DNA of 64,000 nucleotides from Hyalella azteca (lineage: Eukaryota; Arthropoda; Malacostraca; Amphipoda; Hyalellidae), in assembly GCF_000764305.2 (NCBI RefSeq), contig NW_025937992.1, forward strand, positions 220,358 to 284,357, written 5' to 3'. A program made the position numbers and the translations under genes. Positions 47,709 through 59,854 of the stretch are shown here, one piece after another. How positions within the stretch are numbered: position 1 is the first letter of the stretch; every line of letters starts with the position of its first letter. Below the pieces are notes generated by a model that saw only the letters and a program-made list of their open reading frames with translations, did not search any database and was not told the origin of the DNA.

Positions 47709-49292
47709 TCAATTTTCCTAAAAAAGGTTTTAAATGAACTTTAAATCAAGGACTCCCTTTAACGGACCCAATTCAAATATGGAACTGAGAGGCAGCGATC
47801 CAATTCAAGCCTTACGTAGTTTCGCTGGTTCTAATTTAGGCGAGAAGATTCCAACAATTGTTCGTTATTGGCATCAAAATTAGTGAACGAATGGGTGAGA
47901 ATATGCATGGGCTGAGATACGTAAGTAAACTGCGGCTGACGAAATGGGGCTAAACAACAGCAAGTTAATGGTTAATTATGTTTATAAAATAAATTAGCAT
48001 CATAGAATAATTGTGCTCGATTGGCGGTACGATAATCAACGAATTCGTGTATTAAATGATCGCAAAGTAATAGACGCAAAATCGCGTTGTACTTAATTAT
48101 GATGATGGGATTTTATTTTAAAATGTTGCTACATCCACAAACTCTTGCAAAGAAACATACGAAATAAATTCGTTAGAAATTGAACTTGTGCACTGACTTA
48201 AACTTTTATATTCACAATCGAAATGAAGCTGATTGACCAAAAATTAAAAAAAAAACAATAATTCTTATTATGACAGAACGACGAATCTACTACTTGATTA
48301 ATTGTCTAAGGCGAAAAAACGTTAATGCGCTGTTGATGCCGTTGAAATGATCATGTTATTTGCCGCTAATTAATTTCTTCTATTGAATGATTGATCAATA
48401 TGAGCGCAATACCTTCATAAAAAAATGCCCTCATTCCTGTTGGTTTGGACTACTAAGTTGAAGGTGGTAATTACGACCGTGCAACAAAATCGAAAAGTTT
48501 TTAAAAATTTTTAATAAGAACGACCATAACAAGAATGTCGAGAATATGAATGTTGAACGTAAAAACATAGAGAATTGAACTCATTAAATCTGTTCTCGAT
48601 AATAAATCAGTAACGCACTTCAATTTACGCCTTCGTTCGAATTAAAGCTTCCTATACAATCTCATTTATTTCATATTTATTAAACACAGTTGTGACTACG
48701 ATCGCTGCATATTCATTTTTTATATTTTATTTCTTATACGTGACAAGTATTATAGTTTAAATTAATACCTATATCTGCCATCTATACTTTTCCAGAATTT
48801 CTAAAAATAGTATGACGCTTTCATGATGTCTTACTCAAAATTGTCTATTTCAAAAATTAATTAATGAACATTCTTCCTACCATATAACAATATATAAATT
48901 CGCATAGCATTGAACTAGCATGAAACCATTAGTAGGAACCTCCTGGGGATTTGTTTAGTTCTACAACCTAAGTTAGTTAGTTTGTTTAGTTCGACGACTG
49001 CTTGATGAGCGGTAAAAGACGTACAACTTGGTGATACTTTATTCTGGCTAAAAGTATGCATCATATTTTTAAATAGAAAAATAATCATAGGTCCAGCAAC
49101 GATGTCTCTAGAATGCCATGTTGAGGTCACCGGCTGACTACGGCTTCTTGTGTGCAGACCAGCCGGTTTTAGAGGTCAAGTTCAGGTGCCGGTTGGAAGT
49201 TCAAGTGCCGGTTGGAAGTTCACCCAGCAGATAAACGAGCACTTTCAAGTCGGGCAGCTACCAGCACGTGTCCAGCTGGTGTGAATTTTTTC
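47709..49292. other. AT-rich non-coding DNA
   Basis: No gene is recognised. Short local repeats, gccggttggaagttca at about 49191-49220 and gtttagttc near 48952-48990, lie just before the 33-bp array. Confidence 0.4.
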
Positions 49293-49800
49293 CATACGAA
49301 TATGTCTTTCAGAACTGTATTCTATCATTCAGAAGTGCCAAGCGAAAATGTAATATGTCATTCGGAAGTGTGAACCAAGGATGCATTCTGCCATTCGAAA
49401 GTGTGAACCAAGGATGCATTCTGCCATTCGAAAGTGTGAACCAAGGATGTATTATGCCATTCGAATGTGTGAACCAAGGATGTATTATGCCATTCGAAAG
49501 TGTGAACCAAGGATGTATTATGCCACTCAAATGTGTCCAACTGAGTAATATTCGCCCACTCGAAGGTGTCAGCCAGTGTAGCATTCCGCAAATTTGAGAG
49601 TGTCGACCTGGTTCTGCCATTCGAACCTTTTTACCTGAACTGCATTCTGCCATTTAGACTTGACCATCTGGGTTGTATTCTGTAATCCAAGCGTATCCAC
49701 CTGATCTGTGTTCTACCATTCCATAGTTTGTACACATTGTCTGTATCCTCATATCTGAACGTCTTCATCTAGGTTGTATTCTGTAATTCGAGGGTGGCTA
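49293..49800. repeat. 33-bp minisatellite with one-sided decay
   Basis: The unit includes cattcgaaagtgtgaaccaa and ggatgyattmtgc. Landmarks lie at 49326, 49359, 49392, 49425, 49458, 49491, 49524 and 49557, then continue with increasing divergence to about 49790. The period equals eleven codons, so one plus frame (109 codons) and minus frames of 114 and 77 codons stay open through the conserved half. None has a convincing start or function. Confidence 0.93.
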
Positions 49801-51565
49801 ACGGGATCTATAGGACAATTCATTGAATTGACTGTTAAACTGTATATGTTTATACGTCAGCATGCAGTATTTATGCAAGCTTTCTCCAAAGGATTTTGTA
49901 TTACACCTTCGTGAGGTATAAAGATATAGGTATCTGGACTTAATAAGAGTAAAACATTGAAAAAATCTGTCAACAAACGTGCGACTAGTTAAATAAATGG
50001 TTCCATGGCACGCATGGAGCACATCGAAATTAAATCTCATTGTTTTTCGTTAAGCCAAGAATTAAAATGTTAAAGTACTTTTTTGAACAAACAACTCTCC
50101 GTGATTGAATAGAATTGTGTTTCAGAAGTAATTCATTAGAGCGGTGAAAAACAGTTGAGTTCAATTTAGGTTCATAAGTATTTAATAATTTAATACATAC
50201 TGGTGATAACGTTGTAAATTTTGCATGACCTCTTCATTCCTATATTTTTATTTTGAAGCTCGTTGAAGGAAGCTCATTGAGAGAACTGAAAATTATCCTC
50301 TAAACGTGCTGTATTTAAAGCTCGTATATTTTTATTGGAGTCGAGTCGCTACTGAATGGCTCAACTGATAAATTGCAGTACAACGCTTTTAATGATGACT
50401 GAGTGTTAGACTTTTAAAGATTTACGAGTCGTATAATTGTGAAGAGCCAGTTCTTAATATCTCAAAATAGAATATGAATTCTATCTATACAACGGACAGG
50501 AGATGTAACCTAGAACTGACGTAAGTGAATTTTCACTTACTTCTAATATTAATTCGACAACAAGCATACCAATAATGAGTTGATCTTGTATTTAGAACTA
50601 TTTCCTAATTTACTTATTGAATTGAAAAAATCTAGTCACAAAGGACAACCCGAAATGTCAGCCTTAAAATTAAACATAGCCAAATAAATCAACATGACAC
50701 GCCTTGAAAGAGAAATTTGTCTAAACAGAACTTTCGAGTAATTTAATTAAATCTAATTTCATTATTACAGTTGGTGAAAATTAGCAAAATTTCTTACTAA
50801 CAAATTCGTCATGTAATATTAATTCGTTATTTCATCCGCTCTGTCTTATAGACTAATTCAAACGCTAAATTGACATAAATTAATAAAATTTATGGAGTTT
50901 TTCTCACGGCTTCTAAGCTTTAGAGATGACAACATTTTATTATAAGGGTAACTAATCTCTAATTACAAAAGAAACAATAAGGAGGATCTCAGCGAACTCG
51001 GCGCGTCTTCCAGACACAAACAACAAAGAAAAAAATAAATAAACGGTAAATGGAAGCCTGTAAGTTAGGGTAGCTATAGAAGAAAGTTATGGAGGTGGCA
51101 ATTAGGCGTGACATTTACATGTCATGTTCTCACCAGGATGGCGGCCGTGACGAAACTTCCATGTTGAAAACACGGTTCCTCAGGAGGAGGAAAAAACAAT
51201 TGATATTCAGGAAGTAGATACTGCATTTGATTTGATGATATTCAAAAAGTAGATTAAAAGTAGATATTGTATTTGATGATATAGAATTAAAAACTGAGTC
51301 GAAATTACGTAGAATAATCACAATAAATTATTCATTATAATTCAGTGTCGTGTCGAGCTTGAAAAGAGCAAACCAGAAAAAATCTGACGTTTTTATTCAC
51401 ATAAAAATGTTTTGACAGTAATATTTGAGATTAACATAATAGGTTTACAGAAAATTTTAGAGAATATGTGAATCAATTTAAAAATGTGTAAAATTTAGAT
51501 TCAAAGTTACAGGTTCATACAGTGTAAGTTTCCTCGCTGATCTTTGTGTAGAGGTGTCCGGAAAT
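49801..51565. other. AT-rich non-coding DNA
   Basis: No gene is recognised. Confidence 0.4.
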
Positions 51566-51980
51566 TCAGTCACGGACTTCATGCCGGGACAGTTTTATTA
51601 GAACCATCAACATTAGAGGGCGATAACTACGGCGACTAGGCTCTGTTCGAGGCGAGTTAATTTGCACGCTATAATAAGCACACCCAACGCTCTTTGTGCG
51701 CTTGCCAAAACGACAACTCTGGTCGCTGCTGTAAAATGCTTCAACAAAATGCCGCGCTGCCGTCCTGGCCATTAATGTCTACATTAAACATCATGATGTT
51801 TTCAGGGAGCAGACGCGCAACATTGATGGTCTGTAGTACGGTTTTTACATTTTCATCAACATGTTGGATATAAAGGTAGCCTTCCTGTAAATTGCATGCT
51901 GCATGGAAGCTCACCTGTTTCATTAAGAGCAGCATGCTGCATATTAGCTCACCTATTACATTTAGTGTAGCATGCTGCAT
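51566..51980 (-). other. GC-richer block with two overlapping minus frames, possible element remnant
   Basis: Frames of 79 codons (51980-51741) and 68 codons (51772-51566) overlap by about 30 bp on the minus strand. The second is rich in Arg and Ser. The plus-strand left edge reads gaggtgtccggaaattc, which resembles a transposon terminus, but no matching inverted end was found. The left part of the 79-codon frame falls in the 38-bp repeat that starts near 51885. I treat it as a decayed element at most. Confidence 0.2.
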
Positions 51981-52130
51981 GGTAGCTGACCTATTACATT
52001 TAGGGTAGCATGCTACGTGGATGGGAGCTTGCCTATTACATTGTCATGCAGCATGATAGCTGGCCTATTACATTGTAGGCAGCATGCTGCACGGCAGCTT
52101 GCCCATTACATTGGGGTGAATCATTTTGGA
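51885..52130. repeat. 38-bp minisatellite (gcatgctgc type)
   Basis: The gcatgct landmark occurs at 51894, 51932, 51970, 52008, about 52045 (diverged) and 52082, a 38-bp period. Each unit also contains cctattacatt. GCATGC gives each unit a small palindrome. Confidence 0.88.
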
Positions 52131-52769
52131 TAGTATGTTGCATATTAGAAAAAAATGAGTGGGTATATATTAAACTTATGGACCTATCATGTAAGTTCAA
52201 TACTTATCATTTGACTCATCAGATTACACGAGTCAGTAGTTTTTTGGTCCTATGACCATGAATGCAATTATTATGTTGATTCGAAATTCAAGCAGAAGGG
52301 AGATTCCTTCTAATTAAACTTGGCCAACAAACGAAGTTTTTCACAATTTGCCTCGGATATATAATTTGTAGCTTGAAGTATATAGCAAAACTTTTTAATA
52401 ATTTAATTAAATTCCGTCAATTCTTCCATTTGTGACAGGTTATTTCAAAATATAACAGCCTTGAGAGAAATTCGTTGATGCCTATGCGGAGACGACCAAT
52501 TTGACGAATTTAATTTTCTTGCTCGTCCAAACTTTTCGACCACGATGTAGTATTTTCGTGAGCAAGAATTCTAGAGCATCTACGCAGTCACCTCTAGAAC
52601 TGTCGAACCTTCATCCTATTGTAAATTCTCTTTCATTACAGGACTAGTTCAAGTCGTTCAGGTTAATTAATGCATTAAAAAATATTTTATTCAACTCTAT
52701 CTTTGAATGGCACATACTCGTTGCCTTCATAAATGATCGGTCACAACCCTGCAGAAAATCATAGACTTG
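52131..52769. other. AT-rich non-coding DNA
   Basis: No gene is recognised. If the minus-strand signal-peptide exon at 52770-52856 is real, its first intron would lie here. Confidence 0.35.
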
Positions 52770-52856
52770 TTACGTGCCGCCGGCCATCAGGAGGATGAAA
52801 ACAATCAACGAGGCGGCCATATTTCTTTTTCTGAACCTAGGAACCCTATGTAGCAT
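52770..52856 (-). CDS. candidate signal-peptide first exon
   Basis: On the minus strand an ATG at 52856 opens a frame with a basic n-region (HRVPRFRKRN), a second ATG at 52820 and a hydrophobic core (AASLIVFILLMAGG). It meets a stop (TAA, 52772-52770) only inside the possible splice donor GGCAC|GTAACA. This is how a short first exon of a secreted-protein gene looks when read genomically: signal peptide, then intron. The donor is weak (GTAACA) and the following exon was not found in the sequence to the left. Upstream on the minus strand are GGCCAATTAAAG and a GC-rich patch that could be promoter or 5'-UTR. Chance cannot be excluded. Confidence 0.22.
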   Translation of the reverse strand: MLHRVPRFRKRNMAASLIVFILLMAGGT

Positions 52857-52894
52857 CCTCCATATATTTCGATGCGGTGACTGGGGACACGGCG

Positions 52895-53152
52895 TCAGAA
52901 AATTCCTTTAATTGGCCGTGGAGGAGCGAAAAGGAACCTTAACTGGCAATGCTGCGGGTGATTCAGCCACAAGTAGGGATAATGAAAATAGGGCAGGAGC
53001 ACCAAGAATTGCAAATGTCGTTCAAAAAATCTTGAAAACAGTCCTCGGATGACCCACTTGGTGTTGTTAATGTTGCAATCAAAGCGATTTCGGAAAATGT
53101 CATCCGCTTCTATAGCCACTTCGATTCGTGTTCCGCGATACATACGACTCAT
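52895..53152 (-). CDS. coding-like frame, unassigned
   Basis: An 85-codon minus frame in a GC-richer patch. The N-terminal half is protein-like (YRGTRIEVAIEADDIFRNRF, then CNINNTKWVIRG). The C-terminal half is aromatic and Leu/Pro/His-rich and may be read-through of non-coding DNA. Before the ATG, on the minus strand, ttccttacttcggag could be a splice acceptor, with the frame staying open from it. It lies just upstream of the signal-peptide candidate at 52770-52856 but in another frame, so they are not obviously one gene. No family is recognised. Confidence 0.2.
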   Translation of the reverse strand: MSRMYRGTRIEVAIEADDIFRNRFDCNINNTKWVIRGLFSRFFERHLQFLVLLPYFHYPYLWLNHPQHCQLRFLFAPPRPIKGIF

Positions 53153-53160
53153 TTGGTAGA

Positions 53161-54055
53161 CGTTCTCCTCCGAAGTAAGGAATGAAATATCTTAAACCAT
53201 TTACCACTTAAAAAGTTTTTAGTTCACACATGAATAGTATTAATACTTTCTTTGATTCTCTTCTGTCGGCAAAATCATCTTCCAGCAAATACTTTGAATG
53301 GAACTGCAGAAACCTTGTACGATTGTAGCAGAACTTCAACATTACACTATGGCAATTATACAATTTGCCATATTTATATATGAAAACTTAAAACCAAATT
53401 TTTCGTACTATTTTTGGCACCATTTCTGAAACGAGCAATGGCTATCAACTTCACATAAATTTAAATTTAATTGTTAGAAATAAAATTTTTGATTTAGCTT
53501 CAAGATTGTCCAAAAATATCTAAAATTTCTTTATAGGTGAAGAAAAAATTGCTCTGGATTTACTTTTGTATCAAAGCCAAATACGATAAAGCATAAAATT
53601 TTGTCAAACCTAATTGAGCAGTTGAACTCCTCTAACCTAGAACTCGCGTCTAACTTTCGAATTCCGAAGATTCCATTATAAAAGAATCGTTCATTCGTCC
53701 TTCGCTCGACGCGCTCATAGAATTCTTGATATTCAGAACATGCAGATATATTTTAAAAGGTTGTGTAGTCTAGCCTAATAAAGTCAACGGGACTCTGAGT
53801 CCTCATCGATTTAAACAAAATCAAGACCTACTTGAAGCTTCAGGTGTTTTCTTACACGACTAACCTTCCATTAATGAAGTTGTCTCCTACCTAGCATAGT
53901 ATCAAACGATTTACAGTAACGAATGAACTAAAGTCGAACTCCTAATGTATTCCCACGAAAATATGCAGTCTTGGAAGTTCTCCATGGAAAAACATGGAAA
54001 AATTCGAATCAGTTTTTCCTGTAGTTTCGCTGAATTACTTCCACCTATTACTAAT
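53161..54055. other. AT-rich non-coding DNA
   Basis: No gene is recognised. Confidence 0.4.
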
Positions 54056-54205
54056 AAAAAATGTAACTCAGTATTCACTGCAGTGAGTGACAGAGAGCGC
54101 ATTTTCTCGTCGACGAAAACATGAAGTCATGGACGGACAGAGAGACGGACCTGGCGAGCACAATAGTGCATTTTTTCAATAAATGACGAAATGCGCTAAA
54201 AAGGA
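54056..54205. repeat. dispersed palindrome-bearing repeat, copy 2
   Basis: Matches 39125-39260 in the same orientation (aatgtaactcagtattcactg through gcgctaaaaag). It has a short gagagcgc insertion between the palindromes. The two palindromes are each degraded by one base (TTCACTGCAGTGAG and TTCTCGTCGACGAAAA). It shares gacggac..gagacggac and gcgagcacaata. Confidence 0.85.
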
Positions 54206-55449
54206 ATCAAAGGAAGGAGCGTAAATTCTAAAACTCCTACTTAAGAACATGAGCTCCAAGCTTGCAGACAATACCTTTTCGAAGACTTGTAATCTTGCCG
54301 AATAGAAATATGTACTTTAGGGCTCAACATTAAGTGATTTCATCTGGAGACAAACTCTATGATTACAAGCAAATTAAGGCAAGCTTAAAAAAAAACATTT
54401 TAAGTATCTGCTGAACTGAAGTTCATCTGTTCACTCACCAGCACATGTTGATCAGACGCGTCTGTTAATTAATCGACTCCGTTGTGGATGCGGAACCTGA
54501 GGAAATCTGGTGAGACCTAAAATAATTCAACATTTTTTCATACTTCGATTGAATTTGATTTATATTAAATTTAGTTATATGGGCTGTTTCTTGGACCGAG
54601 TTTGCATCGAATGTCAATGCGTAAAAACTAAAATTTTCAGGCTTTCAGAAAAAATTAGTCCTCATACTTAAATGTTATCTGTTTTTCATATCTTTTTTAT
54701 TTTATCTTCAATGTAAATTTTAGTTTAGTCGGTCTCTAGATCCCGTTACGAGTTTGTTTTACAAAATAAAATCTTTCCCTTATTGATATTTCCGAACAAT
54801 AAGTGCAAACCCGCGTTGTTCCTAAACAAGGTAACTGATTGTCGGGAGCTTATTTCTCGACCATATACCTGCATATAATCACAGACTATATTACTCAACC
54901 ATATACAGTTATTCTGAAGCAAATGGAGTCTCAAATTATTCCAATGAAACATTTGTATTCACGAACACTATTTTGAGTATTGCTTCGGTATTGCATTCTC
55001 GATAAAATAACCTGGGTAAAAATTAATTGGGGAAAATGAGTTCAAATGCATGGACAAAATTCCTTTGTAATTCAACGAGACCGATAAAATTTGGTTTGTA
55101 TTAGTACCATATAAAAAAGTAAAATTAGCTTGAACATTATCATTAATCAATTATGCCAATTAGAACTTTTCTACCAGAGAAGAGGAAAACGTTTATATTT
55201 TAAATAATTTAAGGTTACTAGAAATAATGTTCGCCGGCTCGGGCTTTTGAATAATTCGCTTCGGCTGTAAATCGTTTAGTAAAATTTTTTCTTCTCCTTA
55301 GGCAAGTCTGCGCTTTCAAATTTCGTTTGTAATCAATTAATAATAATAACATGAATCATTTTTATCTACAGCACACGCATTAGTCATTGAATATATTCTG
55401 AAATGAACAGCTATTGTATATGAGTAGATTACTGCGCCGTTATAGGCCC
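54206..55449. other. AT-rich non-coding DNA
   Basis: No gene is recognised. Confidence 0.4.
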
Positions 55450-55640
55450 AACGCAGCGTAGTGATCAGCGTTGGATCAAAACAACTTTCAATGAACAAAA
55501 CGTTCCAGCCCTAACCTGCGCGCACGAGCTTTCATCAATAAGAGAAACGAACAATCCATCAGCAGCGTAGCCTATTGCACGGGCTTTCAATAAACAATCC
55601 CCAGCTGCGTTGTGCACGAGCTTGTATCAAGAAACAATGC
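55450..55640. repeat. irregular degenerate repeat (gcacgagctttca type)
   Basis: The motifs gcacgagctttcatcaa, gcacgggctttcaataa and gcacgagcttgtatcaa occur at 55522, 55577 and 55614, with cagcgtag or gcgtagc between them. Spacing is irregular (55 and 37 bp), so this is an old array or chance enrichment. Confidence 0.5.
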
Positions 55641-56444
55641 GTAGCAAATGATTGATAATTCTTTGGCCCATCACCAGTTTTCAATGTCAATACAAATTGC
55701 CTGAGATAACAGCTATTTTGTTCAAAATTCTTTTCATCTTGGGTCAAAATAAATTCTGAAGAAATCTCATTTATGTGTCAACTTGTACCAATGTGGGTCA
55801 ATATGTATCCATTTTTGATATTTATTGATACGATTTTTTAAGTACCAGCGGGCAAATCTGCCTAGAATTTTCAGCGTTGAATATTGTAAAAAGAGCTAAG
55901 GCATTCACCTCACATCAGATGTTTTTATTGAAAATGACTTCATCATCGGTAATGGAATTTTACTAATACGAGAGTTTCACCCGCCCGATACATGAGTTCT
56001 ATAGGATAGTTACTGACCTCATATCTGGTCGATGGTGATTACTCAAAACTCTCACGTATGAAGGTATAGGGTTACCCCTTATCGAACAAGGAAGCCTCTG
56101 TTTAGCTCAGTGTTCAGATGCAGCTGTTAGGACCGGAGCATAATTATTGCATAAGCAAATACTGCATGAGAAGTAGACTCGATATTTGCTTGTTTTGACG
56201 CTCTCAACTGCATTCGGTCTCGTGAATCGACCACTTATAGGCATTAACGCATGAAAGACCTCACGTCCTACTGTCTGAACTGATGTTTGGTGTTTACATG
56301 AAAGTTTTTGTTACACGTGGACGATTTATCGACGTCTCAAGCTTTAACAATGCACCGGCTGCTCTATTATTCAGTATTGACGCCAATAAGTTTGCTAAAT
56401 TTGTCTCAATAGAAACTTCAAGTTTTAATTTACAGTTATTTTAA
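55641..56444. other. AT-rich non-coding DNA
   Basis: No gene is recognised. Confidence 0.4.
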
Positions 56445-56575
56445 TGACTTAATTCAAAAATATTTATTTAATTCAAGTTATTCACTTAATTCAAGTTATT
56501 TACTTAATACAAGTTATTAACTTAATTCAAGTTATATATTATATTCAAGTTATTTACATGACTTAATTTGACTGA
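56445..56575. repeat. 18-bp AT-rich tandem repeat
   Basis: About six units of the form ttaattcaagttatttac, diverging at both edges (aatgacttaattcaaaaata on the left, tacatgacttaatttgac on the right). Confidence 0.88.
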
Positions 56576-59096
56576 ATAAATATTAACAATTAAGAAATTT
56601 TCTCAAACATTATTATGCAGTCATGCAGGAATTACGGATTTTTCCAAATAAAACAAATCCTATGAAAGTTATTACACATTTTTTATTAAAGAGACAAATT
56701 GCTTGACTCACTTTATAATAAACACGATTTGTGTAAGATGTTCGATAAAACACAGAAACCAATTAACTCATTCACATAGATATAAAACGATCATCAATCA
56801 ATTATTTTTAGCTGCATTATATTGACCGGTGCGTGCACATTAAACAAACGAAAATGTAACTCACGACATTGTAAAAGTTACGACTACTTGTACAAAATAA
56901 TTATCATTAAACAAACGAGTATATGAGTGCCTGCACAAATCCGCACATAAGGGCCTGAATACATTAAATAAAATTCATCGATCTAGATGGTAAATGTTAT
57001 TTTGATGATCTAAGTATAAAATAATTGGTAATTTCTATTTGAAGACTAAAAAGTTCTGCCGCTTCTTATAAACTTTCAAGTTCTTTCCTCCTGTATGTTG
57101 TGTACAAAATTACTTCCTGCAGATCCAGACCCTGATAATTTAGAAAATATTTTATTTATTACACGGTTGTAAGTCAAATGTACCTTGTAACTCATCAATT
57201 TGATCCAACCTTTCTATTCTCTTTTTGGAACACATTTAATAGTCTCCAATTGAGAAAATATTTTCGTCCCAGGTAAGACTTGTATCACGTCATGGTTGAC
57301 ATCGTGGATACGCACTAAAATAGCCTATGCATTTAGGGCGCCAGGCTTCTAAAACCAACTCACAAACTTTTGAAAAAAATGTAGTTGATTAATTAAATTC
57401 AAAATCCAATAATACACACCACATAGCTGTATGATCTCAAAGGGATTGACCACAAACGGTGCTACATGCATAGAGCAAATGCTGACACTATAATAGGGGC
57501 CCTAAAACACAACATTATTCAAAACAGTGATATTATTAGTATTTCGAAACTGTCAGCCAACGAAAGGCCCTTCATCTACCAATCTAATTCCCGGGTCTTA
57601 TAGATGTGTTTACCAGTTAGGGTCTGTGTAGGCATAGCCGCACTGCAAATCCATCTAAATTGGGATTTCCTGACACGCGAAGCTCCATAAAATGTCTATT
57701 AAAGTCTCACAGGCGCGAGAAAAGCCTGGTCATTGTTTAGTAGCCTAGCTCATACGCATTATTTATCGTTACTACGCAACTGTGGACGCCTGATTTTCTG
57801 CCTGAAACTGAGAAATATCACGCACGTGACACGTAAATCTATACGTCGGACTTCATCACTCATCTAACTCTGTAATTAGACCAAAGAATATGTTAAGAAA
57901 TTATCAAGTGGTATTATCGAGTGAGGAAAACTTACCAGCACCAGGTTGCCTAACTTACCAGGTTGTAGAACTTACGACAGTCTTAGCAATGTTGAGAATG
58001 CGGCTTAGCTAGGTTGAGAGACGTTAGACGGTTAGACCTCTCCATGCAGAACTCCACACATCTATTTATTTATTTATTTATTTTTGTACTTGACTTTTTA
58101 ACTCGCACTGAGATAAGAAATATCTTTTCTCCCTTTGTTTACAGTACGTTGCTTAACACAGCTAGTCCCTTATACCTAACTAAAATAAAAAATACGTTTC
58201 AATCAATCAAAAAAAAAGTTTCAATCACTAAACAAACAATATTCCTGAAATTTCGCCAGACACTATACCATTCCCAGGGCTGAACCATGCATGTCCTCTA
58301 AACATTCTCAAATTAAAATAATTTAATTGTGTATTAAGTCGTTAATCGAGCGATTCCGTGGTTTGGCTCAGAACCTAGCTGAATTTCACTGGAAATTTAT
58401 TTCAATATTTTTGTTTATAAATTGATTTCGAGTGATTGTCAAGTAGGCAAGAGACTCAGAAGCGACGTGACTCGTAGCAAAGTGCGCTCAAATAATTCCA
58501 CAAAGAAGTGCCACATCACATCGGTGCTTCAGTGGATCGATAAGCTTTGGCACGTGAATGGGAGAGCTCCCTCGATAAGCCGGTGCTTGTTGCCTAGCAC
58601 CACTTGTGTTGAGGAACAGCTTACGTTATTGATGTTCTTATCATAGAGATACCTAATCATTCACTTGTGGTGTATGATAGCATTACCAGAGAGGCATCGT
58701 TGAACAGGTATCAGCAAGTACAGTGCCAATTATGTGCAACATAACTAGTAAACTCCTTCACAATCAGCTGATTGCTTGCTCATCACATAAAAAGGCTCAA
58801 ATATGTTTTTAAAAACTACAAAAATGATTTCGAAAGAAAATGAAATTTAAATACGTGAAAAATATGACTTACATTTTAAAAGTGGACAGTATTTTAGTGA
58901 CATTTCAACCATAGCACTTGCTCGCCATGTATCTGTAAAGATTGATCTTGAAAATTTGGCACATCATCACCGGCGAGGCCTGTTATTGGTTGACAGCGGA
59001 GGTGTGTCGAGCGCTTGCGCATTTCGGGTTGTCTTTGTTTGAAGGTGAGTCACGTCAGGATGAACTGCTCTATTTACTTCCGCTTTCAAAAATTAC
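56576..59096. other. mostly AT-rich non-coding DNA
   Basis: No gene is firmly recognised. A (tatt)n microsatellite lies at 58063-58085. GC-richer patches lie at about 57530-57730, 58425-58620 (a 74-codon plus frame starting TTG, no motif) and 58960-59050. The last ends in a consensus-like plus-strand donor GAAG|GTGAGT at 59045, preceded by an open frame from 58942. It could be an exon end but lacks other support. Confidence 0.35.
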
Positions 59097-59362
59097 CTGT
59101 CTTTGCTTATACATATGCAACTTGAAGCGTATAAAACCTCATTAAAATTGATAAGGTTAATTTGGTGCTTCGATGGATCAAAGGGCAAGGGTATCATTTT
59201 ACATGGCACTAATGAGCATTTGCCTTTGTTGCCGGTATCCTCGCGTAACTGGACGACATCAAAGAGCCTCGTCCCAGGCATCGTTACAGAAATGTACAAG
59301 GAAACCTCAACATACACGTCCCAAAACATGTCAATAAATTTTCTCAGTTTGTGCCTCATCAC
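59097..59362 (-). CDS. candidate coding exon, unassigned
   Basis: On the minus strand an ATG-led frame of about 88 codons runs to a strong splice donor AAAGACAG|GTAATT at 59097/59096. The genomic stop follows at once inside the donor. Codon use and peptide look protein-like (TRLFDVVQLREDTGNKGKC, then CKMIPLPFDPSKHQINLINF). I recognise no family. An overlapping 97-codon plus frame is also open here, so the strand is not certain. The acceptor-like tttttag-type site just upstream would place a stop in frame, so this would have to be an initial exon. Confidence 0.22.
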
Positions 59363-59372
59363 GAATATTTAC

Positions 59373-59854
59373 CTAAAACTGTTGTTATTCCCGTAACATA
59401 GAGAAGGAACGGTCAAGGAGAGAAAGAACGGAATTCGCGAAAATAACACCAAGGGTAGCGTGAAGTTTGGGTAGGTTGCATTAACGCGAAAAAAAAAGCA
59501 TAATCGAAAATTTATGAGAGAAGATGATTTTAGATCACAGCAAATGTTCATGCAAGTCATCTGTGTTTGATTAATTATGAAAACATTACCGTTCCTCTCC
59601 GAACATTAATCACTACTTTAACCACCATCGGTCATGTGAAGGAAACACTTATCTAAGCCACAAATATTCGTTGGAGTTCGTCAACATTCGCCCCAACGAC
59701 TTAGTAATAGGGTCTTCACTCAAGCAAAACAAATTTGGGAAAGAAACACCCGAATCAGAATGAAAAATTTGTTTCCCACTTTAAAAATAACTTTGAGTCT
59801 AATTTATTTAATCGAAACTCCAAAATTCATATCTCTGAGAGTCACTTTTAGCAT
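59373..59854. other. AT-rich non-coding DNA
   Basis: No gene is recognised. Confidence 0.4.

Noticed and set aside
49268..49653. Plus 109-codon and minus 114-codon frames with 11-residue repeats
   Set aside because: The 33-bp array is a multiple of three and lacks stops; no plausible start or domain.
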